From CAWDVK01 sp963805715 (GTDB taxonomy: Bacteria; Actinomycetota; Actinomycetes; Streptosporangiales; Streptosporangiaceae), in the NCBI GenBank assembly GCA_963805715.1, contig CAWDVK010000011.1, forward strand, positions 1 to 64,000: 64,000 bases of DNA, given 5' to 3'. The position numbers and the translations under genes were made by a program. Of the stretch, positions 24,970-32,570 are shown piece by piece; position 1 is the stretch's first letter; every line of letters begins with the position of its first letter. The notes under the pieces are model-generated. The model made no database searches. It was given only the letters and a program-made list of their open reading frames with translations, and was not told the DNA's origin.

Positions 24970-25532
24970 CCGCCATCACCAGCGTCATCGTGATCGTCGT
25001 CCTGGCGATGATCGGCGTGTACGTGTCCTGGCGGGCGGGACGGCTGGACCGGCTGCACGCGCGGCTGGAGGCGGCCAGGTTCGCCCTGGACGCGGCGTTG
25101 ATCCGGCGCAGCTCAGTGGCGCTGGAGCTGGCCTCCAGCGGGCTGCTCGACCCGGCCGCGAGCCTCGTGCTCGCCGGGGCCGCGCATGACGCCAGGTCGG
25201 CGCGGTCGGGCCAGGAGATGCCGGAAAGCGACCTGACCAGGGCGCTGCGCGCGGTATTCAGTCAGTCCGACTTCCGCGCCTCGCTGTCGGGCGCCGAGGG
25301 GGCCGAGGAACTGCTCGCCGAGCTGGAGGGCGCCGCCCACCAGGTCTTCCTGGCCAGGAAGTTCTACAACGACGCCGTGGCTGCCACCCGGATCGCCCGC
25401 CGCAAGTGGCTGGCCAGGGCGCTGCGGCTGGCCGGCGGGGCCGCGATGCCCGAGTTCTTCGAGATTGACGACTCGCTCGCCCCGGCCGGCGAGGACGGCC
25501 GGGGCGCGGACATGCCGCACCTGACCAGCTGA
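24966..25532 (+). CDS. LemA-like membrane protein
   Basis: The 188-residue product has an N-terminal transmembrane helix (about 5-24) followed by a long helical domain. The C-terminal block FLARKFYNDAVAATRIARRK then PEFFEIDD resembles the LemA family signature (ArxxYNdaV...FF). Function of LemA proteins is unknown. GTG 24966 overlaps the restored pimA stop by four bases, so it is coupled to the PIM operon. Mycobacteria carry a membrane/Nudix-type gene at the same place, so position is conserved better than sequence. Confidence 0.75.
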   Translation: MTAITSVIVIVVLAMIGVYVSWRAGRLDRLHARLEAARFALDAALIRRSSVALELASSGLLDPAASLVLAGAAHDARSARSGQEMPESDLTRALRAVFSQSDFRASLSGAEGAEELLAELEGAAHQVFLARKFYNDAVAATRIARRKWLARALRLAGGAAMPEFFEIDDSLAPAGEDGRGADMPHLTS

Positions 25533-25585
25533 CCCGGGTTACTACCATGGAAGCAGTCATTCGCAGCGATCAGTAAGGAATTCCC

Positions 25586-26536
25586 GTGTCAGTCCACGAA
25601 CCGTCCGAGAGCACGATCGGCTTCACCGGCACGGATGCCCCGGCCAGCCTCGCGAGCGAGAAAGGCACCGTCCGGGTCAAGAAGGGCATGGCTGACATGC
25701 TCAAGGGCGGAGTGATCATGGACGTGGTCACGGCCGAGCAGGCGAAGATCGCCGAGGACGCCGGCGCCGTCGCCGTCATGGCCCTGGAGCGCGTGCCCGC
25801 TGACATCAGGGCGCAGGGCGGCGTGGCCCGGATGAGTGACCCGGACATGATCGATGGCATCATCTCCGCCGTCTCCATCCCGGTGATGGCCAAGTGCCGG
25901 ATCGGTCATTTCGCCGAGGCCCAGGTGCTGCAGGCCATCGGCGTTGACTACATCGACGAGTCCGAGGTGCTCACGCCCGCCGATGAGGCGCACCACGTGA
26001 ACAAGTGGGAATTCACCGTCCCGTTCGTGTGCGGCGCCACGAACCTGGGCGAGGCGCTGCGGCGGCTGGCGGAGGGCGCGGCGATGATCAGGTCCAAGGG
26101 CGAGGCCGGCACCGGGAACGTGGTCGAGGCGACCCGGCACATGCGCGGGATCAGGTCCGAGATCGCGCGGCTGGCGTCGCTGCCGGCCGACGAGCTCTAC
26201 GCCGCGGCGAAGGACCTGCAGGCTCCCTACGAGCTGGTGGCGGAGGTGGCGGCGGCGGGGAAGCTGCCCGTCGTGCTGTTCACCGCAGGCGGCATCGCGA
26301 CTCCCGCGGACGCGGCGATGATGATGCAGCTGGGCGCCGACGGCGTGTTCGTGGGCTCGGGCATCTTCAAGTCGGCTAACCCGGCGGCGCGGGCGGCGGC
26401 CATCGTCAAGGCCACCACCTTCCACGACGACCCGGACGTGATCGCCAAGGTCTCCCGCGGGCTGGGCGAGCCGATGGCGGGCATCAACCTGGACACGCTG
26501 CCGCCGGACCAGCGTTACGCCGGCCGCGGCTGGTGA
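25586..26536 (+). CDS. pdxS: pyridoxal 5'-phosphate synthase, lyase subunit PdxS
   Basis: The 316-residue (beta/alpha)8-barrel protein makes PLP from ribose 5-phosphate, glyceraldehyde 3-phosphate and ammonia, with PdxT supplying ammonia. Conserved elements are VKKGMADMLKGGVIMDVV, the active-site Lys in MAKCRIGHF, DYIDESEVLTPAD, NKWEFTVPFVCGA with the second Lys and FTAGGIATPADAAMMMQLG. Length is slightly above average because of a 25-residue N-terminal extension. GTG 25586 follows AAGGAA. Its stop overlaps the pdxT start. The context after pimA matches mycobacterial snzP. Confidence 0.97.
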   Translation: MSVHEPSESTIGFTGTDAPASLASEKGTVRVKKGMADMLKGGVIMDVVTAEQAKIAEDAGAVAVMALERVPADIRAQGGVARMSDPDMIDGIISAVSIPVMAKCRIGHFAEAQVLQAIGVDYIDESEVLTPADEAHHVNKWEFTVPFVCGATNLGEALRRLAEGAAMIRSKGEAGTGNVVEATRHMRGIRSEIARLASLPADELYAAAKDLQAPYELVAEVAAAGKLPVVLFTAGGIATPADAAMMMQLGADGVFVGSGIFKSANPAARAAAIVKATTFHDDPDVIAKVSRGLGEPMAGINLDTLPPDQRYAGRGW

Positions 26537-27138
26537 TGGCCGGCCACTCCCCGGCCGTGGGGGTGCTGGCACTCCAGGGTGACGTGGCCGAGCATCTCCG
26601 CGCGCTGCGGGACGTCGGTGCGACGCCGGTCCCGGTTCGCCGGCCAGAGGAACTCGACGCGGTCGACGGCCTGATCATCCCCGGCGGGGAATCCACCACG
26701 ATCTGGAAGCTCGCCGAGATCTTCGGGCTGGCCGAGCCGCTGCGCAAGCGGATCGGCGGCGGCATGCCCGCGTTCGGGTCCTGCGCCGGGCTGATCCTGC
26801 TGGCTACCCGGCTGGTGGACCCGGCCTCGGGGCAGCAGACCCTGGGCGCCATCGACATGACCGTGCGGCGCAACGCGTTCGGCCGCCAGGTCGACTCATT
26901 CGAAAGCGACCTGGCGGTCAGCGGGCTGGCCGGCCCGCCGTACCGCGCGGTGTTCATCCGCGCGCCCTGGGTCGAGCAGGCCGGCAGCGCGGTCGAGGTG
27001 CTCGCGAGCGAGCCCGGCACCGGTAGGATCGTCGCGGTTCGCCAGGGTCCGGCGCTCGCGACGTCCTTTCATCCCGAGCTCACGCGCGACCGGCGGATCC
27101 ACGAGCTCTTCGTTGACATGGTGAGGAAAGATTCATGA
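26536..27138 (+). CDS. pdxT: pyridoxal 5'-phosphate synthase, glutaminase subunit PdxT
   Basis: This 200-residue class I glutamine amidotransferase releases ammonia for PdxS. It has GVLALQGDVAEHL, GLIIPGGESTT, the nucleophile Cys in AFGSCAGLILLA and the His/Glu pair in ATSFHPELT. ATG 26536 is chosen; GTG 26533, one codon earlier, is possible. It overlaps pdxS and yebC by a few bases at its ends, so the three are translationally coupled. Confidence 0.96.
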   Translation: MAGHSPAVGVLALQGDVAEHLRALRDVGATPVPVRRPEELDAVDGLIIPGGESTTIWKLAEIFGLAEPLRKRIGGGMPAFGSCAGLILLATRLVDPASGQQTLGAIDMTVRRNAFGRQVDSFESDLAVSGLAGPPYRAVFIRAPWVEQAGSAVEVLASEPGTGRIVAVRQGPALATSFHPELTRDRRIHELFVDMVRKDS

Positions 27139-27887
27139 GCGGCCACTCCAAGTGGGCAACCACGAAGCACAAGAAGGCCGTGGTCGATGCCAGGCGGGGC
27201 AAGCTGTTCGCCAAGCTGATCAAGAACGTCGAGGTGGCCGCCCGCAGCGGCGGCCCGGATCCCGCGGGCAACCCGACGCTGTATGACGCCGTGCAGAAGG
27301 CCAAGCGCAGCTCGGTTCCGAACGACAACATCGACCGGGCCGTGCGCCGCGGCGCGGGCCTGGAGGCTGGCGGCGCGGCTTACGAGGCGGTTACCTACGA
27401 GGGCTATGCCCCCGGCGGGGTGGCCGTGCTGGTCGAGTGCCTGACCGACAACCGGAACAGGGCCGCCGCCGAGGTGCGCACGGCGCTTACCCGCAACGGG
27501 GGCTCGATGGCTGATCCCGGCTCGGTGTCCTACCTGTTCAACCGGAAGGGCGTCGTGATCGTCCCCAAGGCGTCCGGGGTGACCGAGGACGACGTGCTGG
27601 CGGCGGTCCTGGAAGCCGGGGCCGAGGAGGTCGACGACCTCGGCGAGTCCTTCGAGGTGGTCAGCGAGGCCACCGATCTGGTGACTGTGCGCTCGGCGCT
27701 GCAGGACGCGGGGATCGAGTACGAGTCGGCGGAGGCCGCCTTCCTGCCCTCGGTCGAGGTGCCGCTCGATGAGGAGCACGCCAGGAGGGTGTTCCGGCTC
27801 ATCGAGGCCATCGAGGACTCCGACGACGTGCAGGATGTCTACGCGAACTACGCCGTCTCCGACGAGGTCATGGAGAAGCTTGGGTGA
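27135..27887 (+). CDS. yebC: YebC/PmpR-family DNA-binding or ribosome-associated protein
   Basis: The 250-residue product begins with the family signature MSGHSKWATTKHKKAVVDA and continues with the three-domain YebC plan (PNDNIDRAVRRG, then EGYAPGGVAVLVE and TDNRNRAAAEVR). YebC proteins have been described as transcription regulators and as factors relieving ribosome stalling at proline tracts. Location upstream of the ruv genes is common in bacteria. ATG 27135 overlaps pdxT by four bases. Confidence 0.96.
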   Translation: MSGHSKWATTKHKKAVVDARRGKLFAKLIKNVEVAARSGGPDPAGNPTLYDAVQKAKRSSVPNDNIDRAVRRGAGLEAGGAAYEAVTYEGYAPGGVAVLVECLTDNRNRAAAEVRTALTRNGGSMADPGSVSYLFNRKGVVIVPKASGVTEDDVLAAVLEAGAEEVDDLGESFEVVSEATDLVTVRSALQDAGIEYESAEAAFLPSVEVPLDEEHARRVFRLIEAIEDSDDVQDVYANYAVSDEVMEKLG

Positions 27888-29149
27888 GCGTCGAATTCCG
27901 CCTGCTGACAGCGGACGACGATCTCGAGCCCGACCTCGACCTCGCCCGGCGGGCCTTCGGCCCGTTCGGCGAGGCGGAACGGGAGCGGCGGCTGGCGAGC
28001 GCCCGGGCCAGCGTGGTCTCGGGCCGGTACCTGGGCGCCTTCGACGGCAGCCGGCAGGTTGGCTCGGCCCGGTACTTCGACATGCGGCAGTGGTGGCACG
28101 GCCGGTCGCTGCCGATGGCCGGCGTCGCCGGGGTGAAGGTCGCCCCGGAGGAGCGCGGCCGCGGCGTGGGCCGCGGGCTGATGACCGAGCTGCTCGCCCA
28201 GATCGCGGAGCGCGGCTACCCGCTGTCCGCGCTGTATCCGGCGACGACCGGCCTGTACCGGTCGGTGGGCTGGGAGCTGGCCGGCGGGCAGTACCAGGTC
28301 GAGGTGCCGGCCCGGTCGCTGCGCTCGCTTCAGCCGCCGGACCGGCAGGCCCTGCCGGATGGTCCTGGCGTCCGCGCCGGGGCTGGCGACGGCAGCGGGG
28401 CCGCCAGCGGGGCCGCCAGCCGGGCCGCACCGGTCATCCGCCGCGGCGGCCCGGCCGACGCGGCCAGGATGATCACCCTGATCGGCGAGCTGCATGCCCG
28501 CGGCCGCGACTGCGGGCCGGTCACCTTCGACACCGAGTCGTTCGCGCACAGCCTGGACGACGAGGACATCTACTGCTACCTGGCGGCGGACGGCCTGCTC
28601 GCCTATCAGTGGAACCGGTCGGATGAGGAGGTCCTGGTGTACGGCCTGCAGGCCGGCTCGGCGGCCACGACGCGCATGCTGTGGGCCATCGTCGCCTCGC
28701 ACGGGACCATCGCGCGCAGCGTGCGGGCGATCGCGGCACCGGCCGATCCGGTCAGCTGGCTGGTCCGCGAGCCGGACGTCCGGCTGGCCCGGCGGGAGAT
28801 GTGGATGCTCCGGCTGGTGGACGCCCCGGCCGCGATCGCGGGCCGCGGCTTCCCCGATGGCACCGAGCTGGCCGTCCCGCTGGCCCTGCACGACGGCGAG
28901 CGCCCGTCCAACTCCGGCCAGTGGCTGCTGCAGGTCAGCGGCGGCAAGGGGGAGCTGAGCCGCAGCAGCCTGCCGGCCAGTGCCGCGCCGCCGCTGCGGC
29001 TGGGCTCGCGCGGCCTCGCCGCGCTCTACGCGGGGACACCGCTGGCCACATTGCGCGGCGCCGGGCTGGCGGCCGACGGTGACCTGGCCGCCGACGCGGC
29101 GGTGGACGAGGCGTTCACCGGCACCGCGTTCATGTACGACTACTTCTGA
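27884..29149 (+). CDS. GNAT acetyltransferase of the Eis type
   Basis: The 421-residue protein has an N-terminal GNAT domain (GVAGVKVAPEERGRGVGRGL, the acetyl-CoA loop), a second degenerate GNAT domain and a C-terminal sterol-carrier-like domain, the three-part Eis plan. It ends with YDYF; free C-terminal Phe is typical, since the terminal carboxylate acts in catalysis in Eis. Eis enzymes acetylate aminoglycosides or protein lysines; the native substrate here is unknown. An Ala/Gly/Ser-rich linker (about 155-180) separates the first domains. GTG 27884 overlaps yebC by four bases. Confidence 0.88.
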   Translation: MSVEFRLLTADDDLEPDLDLARRAFGPFGEAERERRLASARASVVSGRYLGAFDGSRQVGSARYFDMRQWWHGRSLPMAGVAGVKVAPEERGRGVGRGLMTELLAQIAERGYPLSALYPATTGLYRSVGWELAGGQYQVEVPARSLRSLQPPDRQALPDGPGVRAGAGDGSGAASGAASRAAPVIRRGGPADAARMITLIGELHARGRDCGPVTFDTESFAHSLDDEDIYCYLAADGLLAYQWNRSDEEVLVYGLQAGSAATTRMLWAIVASHGTIARSVRAIAAPADPVSWLVREPDVRLARREMWMLRLVDAPAAIAGRGFPDGTELAVPLALHDGERPSNSGQWLLQVSGGKGELSRSSLPASAAPPLRLGSRGLAALYAGTPLATLRGAGLAADGDLAADAAVDEAFTGTAFMYDYF

Positions 29150-29630
29150 TCTCGTCTGCTGATCTCGCCGCCCTGCCGCCCGTCTTCTTCCCGCCGGTCT
29201 TCTTCCCGCCGGTCGCCCTGCCGTCCGCCGCCCTGCCGCGCTCTGCCGGGCGGCCTGCCGCGTCCGGCCTGCCGCGTCCGGCCTGCCGTCCGGCGCCCGT
29301 CTTCTTGCCGTCCGCCGCCCTGCCGTCCGCCGCCCTGCCGTCCGCCGCCCTGCCGCGCTCTGCCGGGCGGCCCGTCGCGTCCGGCCTGCCGTCCGGCCGT
29401 CCGCCGCCCGCCGCGCGCCGCGCCCGGTCGGCAGTCCGGCTGCCGCGTGGAAGCGTGGCTGCCGCTGCTACAGCAGCAGCGCCTGCGCATCGACGCGGTT
29501 CCCGGCCGGGTCACCCGGTCGGGGCCCAGCCGCGACACGCCGCCCGGGTGGCCGGCCGCCAGGCCCGCGAGCCGGTAATGTCTCAGCCGAACACATGTTC
29601 GCCAGCGACGCGGAACCGGGATGGTGGCTC
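29150..29630. other. gene-free, repeat-rich gap between the eis-like gene and ruvC
   Basis: This is the only large gap in the pgsA-ruvB block. It is C/G-rich low-complexity DNA made of short direct repeats (29218-29371). Frames crossing it, such as a minus-strand one at 29140-29538, are almost only Arg, Gly and Gln and look non-coding. Confidence 0.6.
29218..29371. repeat. direct repeats in the eis-ruvC gap
   Basis: A 37-bp sequence at 29218-29254 recurs exactly at 29335-29371, and similarity continues about 20 bases further. Between them, the 15-mer CCGTCCGCCGCCCTG is repeated three times in tandem (29308-29352). The units share CTGCCG-type words, so the array probably grew by slippage and local duplication. 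Confidence 0.85.
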
Positions 29631-30161
29631 ATGCGGGTGCTCGGCGTCGACCCTGGCCTCACCCGGTGCGGGCTTGGCGTCATCGAGGGAACCCCCGGCC
29701 GCAGGCTGAGCCTGATCGCGGCCGGCGTGATCGGTACCGAGGCCGGCACCGACATCGCCCTCCGGCTGCTGACCCTGGAACAGGAGATCGAGCGCTGGCT
29801 GATCGCCCACCAGCCCGATGCCGTCGCCGTGGAGCGGGTGTTCAGCCAGCACAACGTGCGCACCGTGATGGGCACGGCGCAGGCCGGCGCGGTGGCCATC
29901 GTGTGCGCCGCCCGCCGCGGGCTGCCGGTGGCGATGCATACTCCGAGCGAGGTCAAGGCGGCGGTCACCGGCAATGGCCGCGCCGGAAAGGAACAGGTGA
30001 CGCACATGGTCAGCCGGCTGCTCGCGCTGACGGATCCGCCGCGCCCGGCCGACGCCGCCGACGCGCTGGCGCTCGCGATCTGCCACCTGTGGCGCGGCGG
30101 GATGCAGGATCGCCTGGCGGCGGCCCCCGCCACCCGGCGCACCTCCTGGCGGACGGCATGA
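29631..30161 (+). CDS. ruvC: Holliday junction resolvase RuvC
   Basis: The 176-residue endonuclease cuts Holliday junctions held by RuvAB. Catalytic acids are visible: Asp in MRVLGVDPGLT (residue 7), Glu in AVERVFSQHN (about 69) and the Asp pair in PADAADALALAICH. ATG 29631 gives the normal N-terminus; ATG 29595 would add twelve untypical residues. It overlaps ruvA by four bases, giving a compact ruvC-ruvA-ruvB operon. Confidence 0.96.
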   Translation: MRVLGVDPGLTRCGLGVIEGTPGRRLSLIAAGVIGTEAGTDIALRLLTLEQEIERWLIAHQPDAVAVERVFSQHNVRTVMGTAQAGAVAIVCAARRGLPVAMHTPSEVKAAVTGNGRAGKEQVTHMVSRLLALTDPPRPADAADALALAICHLWRGGMQDRLAAAPATRRTSWRTA

Positions 30162-30781
30162 TCGCGCACCTGGACGGCGTAGTCGGCTCGGTGGCGCCGG
30201 ACGGTGCGGTGATCGAGGTCGGCGGCGTCGGGCTGCTGGTCCAGTGCACGCCGGGCACCCTGGCCAGGCTGCGGCCAGGGGAGCGCGCCCGGGTCGCCAC
30301 CTGCCTGGTCGTCCGGGAGGACGCACTGACCCTGTACGGGTTCGGCACCGAGGACGAGCGCACGACTTTCGAGCTGCTGCAGACCGCGAGCGGGGTCGGC
30401 CCGCGGCTGGCGCTGGCCATGCTGGCCGTGTTCACCCCGGATGCGCTCCGCCGGGCCATCGCGGCCGAGGACCTGTCCGCGCTGATGACCGTGCCGGGCA
30501 TCGGCAGGAAGGGCGCTCAGCGGATCGTGCTGGAGCTCGCGGGCCGGCTGGGCTCGCCGGGCGATGGCCTGACGACCGGCACCCCCGGGCAGCAGCCAGG
30601 GCCGCCGCCCTGGCGCGAGCAGGTACGCACCGGGCTGGTCAGCCTGGGCTGGCAGGCCAGGGACGCTGACCAGGCGATTGCGGCGGTCGAGCCTGAGCTG
30701 CTGAACGGCTCGGACGGGGAGCCCCCGGTGGACGTGTCTGTGGCGCTGCGGGCGGCGCTGCGGGTGCTGGGCCGGACATGA
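30158..30781 (+). CDS. ruvA: Holliday junction branch migration protein RuvA
   Basis: The 207-residue protein binds four-way junctions as a tetramer and loads RuvB. It has the N-terminal OB domain (MIAHLDGVVGSV, then REDALTLYGF), the two helix-hairpin-helix motifs (TASGVGPRLALAML and VPGIGRKGAQRIV), a Pro/Gly linker and the C-terminal RuvB-binding domain. Start and stop each overlap neighbours by four bases (ATGA). Confidence 0.97.
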   Translation: MIAHLDGVVGSVAPDGAVIEVGGVGLLVQCTPGTLARLRPGERARVATCLVVREDALTLYGFGTEDERTTFELLQTASGVGPRLALAMLAVFTPDALRRAIAAEDLSALMTVPGIGRKGAQRIVLELAGRLGSPGDGLTTGTPGQQPGPPPWREQVRTGLVSLGWQARDADQAIAAVEPELLNGSDGEPPVDVSVALRAALRVLGRT

Positions 30782-31908
30782 GCCGCAGCCCCGGCGGCCC
30801 TGACCGGCCCGGTCAGCCGGACCGGCCCGGGCCGCTGCCCGTGCGCGGCGGCACTGACCAGGCGGGTGTCCCTGACCGGCTGGTGTCGGCCCTGGCCGAC
30901 GCCGATGACCAGGCGGTGGAGAGCGCGCTGCGGCCGAAACGGCTGAGCGAGTTCATCGGCCAGGGCCGTGTCCGCGAGCAGCTGTCCGTGGTGCTGGAGA
31001 GCGCGGTCCGCCGCGGCGGTACCCCCGATCACGTGCTGCTGTCCGGTCCGCCCGGCCTGGGCAAGACCACCATTGCCATGATCATCGCCGCGGAGCTCGG
31101 CGCTCCGCTGCGGGTCACCAGCGGCCCGGCGATCGAGCGAGCGGGCGACCTGGCCGCGATCCTCTCCACGCTCAGCGAGGGCGAGGTGATCTTCATTGAC
31201 GAGATCCACCGGGTCGCCCGGCCGGCCGAGGAGATGCTGTACCTGGCCATGGAGGACTTCCGGGTTGACGTGATCATCGGCAAGGGCCCGGGCGCGACCG
31301 CCATCCCGCTGGATATCGCGCCGTTTACGCTGGTCGGCGCCACCACCAGGGCCGGGCTGCTGCCAGCGCCGCTGCGGGACAGATTCGGCTTCACCGCGCA
31401 TCTGGACTTCTACGAGCCAGACGAGCTGGGTGTCATCGTGCGCAGGTCAGCGAGCCTGCTCGGGGTCAGGTTGCCCGGCGATGGCGCTGACGAGATCGCG
31501 AGCCGCTCCCGCGGCACGCCGCGGATCGCCAACCGGCTGCTGCGCCGCCTCCGCGACTACGCGGAGGTCCGCGGTGACGGCGTGGTGACCCGCCCGGTTG
31601 CCAGGGCGGCGCTGGAGCTTTACGAGGTGGACGAGAGTGGCCTGGACCGGCTCGACCGGGCCGTGCTGTCGGCGCTGGTGCACCGGTTCGGCGGCGGCCC
31701 GGCAGGGCTGTCCACGCTCGCGGTGGCCATCGGCGAGGAGCCGGAGACCGTGGAGGTGGTGGCCGAGCCGTTCCTGGTCCGGGCCGGCCTGATCGCGCGC
31801 ACCCCGCGCGGCCGGGTTGCCACCCCGGCGGCCTGGGCGCATCTGGGCGTGCCGCTCCCGCGAACCCCGGCCGGCGGCGCGGACGGCGCGGCTACCCTGT
31901 TTGGCTGA
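30778..31908 (+). CDS. ruvB: Holliday junction branch migration ATPase RuvB
   Basis: The 376-residue AAA+ motor drives branch migration. Walker A is GPPGLGKTT (about residue 89), Walker B is VIFIDEIHRV, sensor 1 is VGATTRAG, the Arg finger lies in RDRFGF, and a winged-helix domain ends the protein (FLVRAGLIARTPRGRVAT). A Pro/Gly-rich N-terminal extension of about 35 residues is unusual but not disruptive. The 237-base gap before yajC suggests the operon may end here. Confidence 0.97.
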   Translation: MSRSPGGPDRPGQPDRPGPLPVRGGTDQAGVPDRLVSALADADDQAVESALRPKRLSEFIGQGRVREQLSVVLESAVRRGGTPDHVLLSGPPGLGKTTIAMIIAAELGAPLRVTSGPAIERAGDLAAILSTLSEGEVIFIDEIHRVARPAEEMLYLAMEDFRVDVIIGKGPGATAIPLDIAPFTLVGATTRAGLLPAPLRDRFGFTAHLDFYEPDELGVIVRRSASLLGVRLPGDGADEIASRSRGTPRIANRLLRRLRDYAEVRGDGVVTRPVARAALELYEVDESGLDRLDRAVLSALVHRFGGGPAGLSTLAVAIGEEPETVEVVAEPFLVRAGLIARTPRGRVATPAAWAHLGVPLPRTPAGGADGAATLFG

Positions 31909-32148
31909 GGGATCACTGGCCCAGGGCGAGCAGCAGGCAGGTTGCGGGCCCGGAATGTCACGGCTGGTCGCAGGCTGGTCACGATCGCTCGCCAGAAGCC
32001 GTAGCCTGTTGGTGCGTCGCTCATGCGCCGCTACACTTCGGCAGTTGGTCCAATGACAGCTGCGGGCCGCTGATGCCGGGTTCGCCCGGTGAGGCGCTCG
32101 GCCGGTGCCTACGGCCGCCGCGGCAATCAACCGGAAGGAAGCCCCGTG

Positions 32149-32535
32149 ATGGGGAGCATGATTCTCGCCGCCACGACGACGACCACCAAGAGCTCCAGCT
32201 ACTTGCCGCTGCTCATCATCATCGTCCTGTTCGGCGTCTTCTACGTCGCCATTATCCGGCCGCAGCGCACCAGGGCGCGCCGGGCGCAGCAGACTCAGAG
32301 TGCGGTCGTGCCTGGTCAACAGGTCCGCACGACGGCCGGCATCTACGGCACCGTCGTCTCCGGCGACGACCGGGACATCGTCCTCGAGGTCGCTCCGGGC
32401 GTGAACATCCGCATGCTGCGCCGCGGGGTCATGGAAGTGATCCCCGACGGCGAGCCCACCGGCACCACCACGATGCCGGAGCCGGATCACCACGAGGAGA
32501 CCTCGGCCGATAACCGCGGTGACCTGACCATCTGA
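32149..32535 (+). CDS. yajC: preprotein translocase accessory subunit YajC
   Basis: The 128-residue membrane protein has a single transmembrane helix (LPLLIIIVLFGVFYVAIIRP) followed by the cytoplasmic YajC domain (VPGQQVRTTAGIYGTVVSGD). It joins SecDF in the holotranslocon. GGAAGGAA lies eight bases before ATG 32149; GTG 32146 just before it is equally possible. It is 35 bases upstream of secD. Confidence 0.95.
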   Translation: MGSMILAATTTTTKSSSYLPLLIIIVLFGVFYVAIIRPQRTRARRAQQTQSAVVPGQQVRTTAGIYGTVVSGDDRDIVLEVAPGVNIRMLRRGVMEVIPDGEPTGTTTMPEPDHHEETSADNRGDLTI

Positions 32536-32570
32536 CGGCGACGCTCGCTGAGAGCTAAGGACGGGCGAAC

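Noticed and set aside
29140..29538. Arg/Gly/Gln-rich minus-strand frame in the eis-ruvC gap
   Set aside because: It only translates the CTGCCG-type repeats; there is no start context or protein-like pattern.
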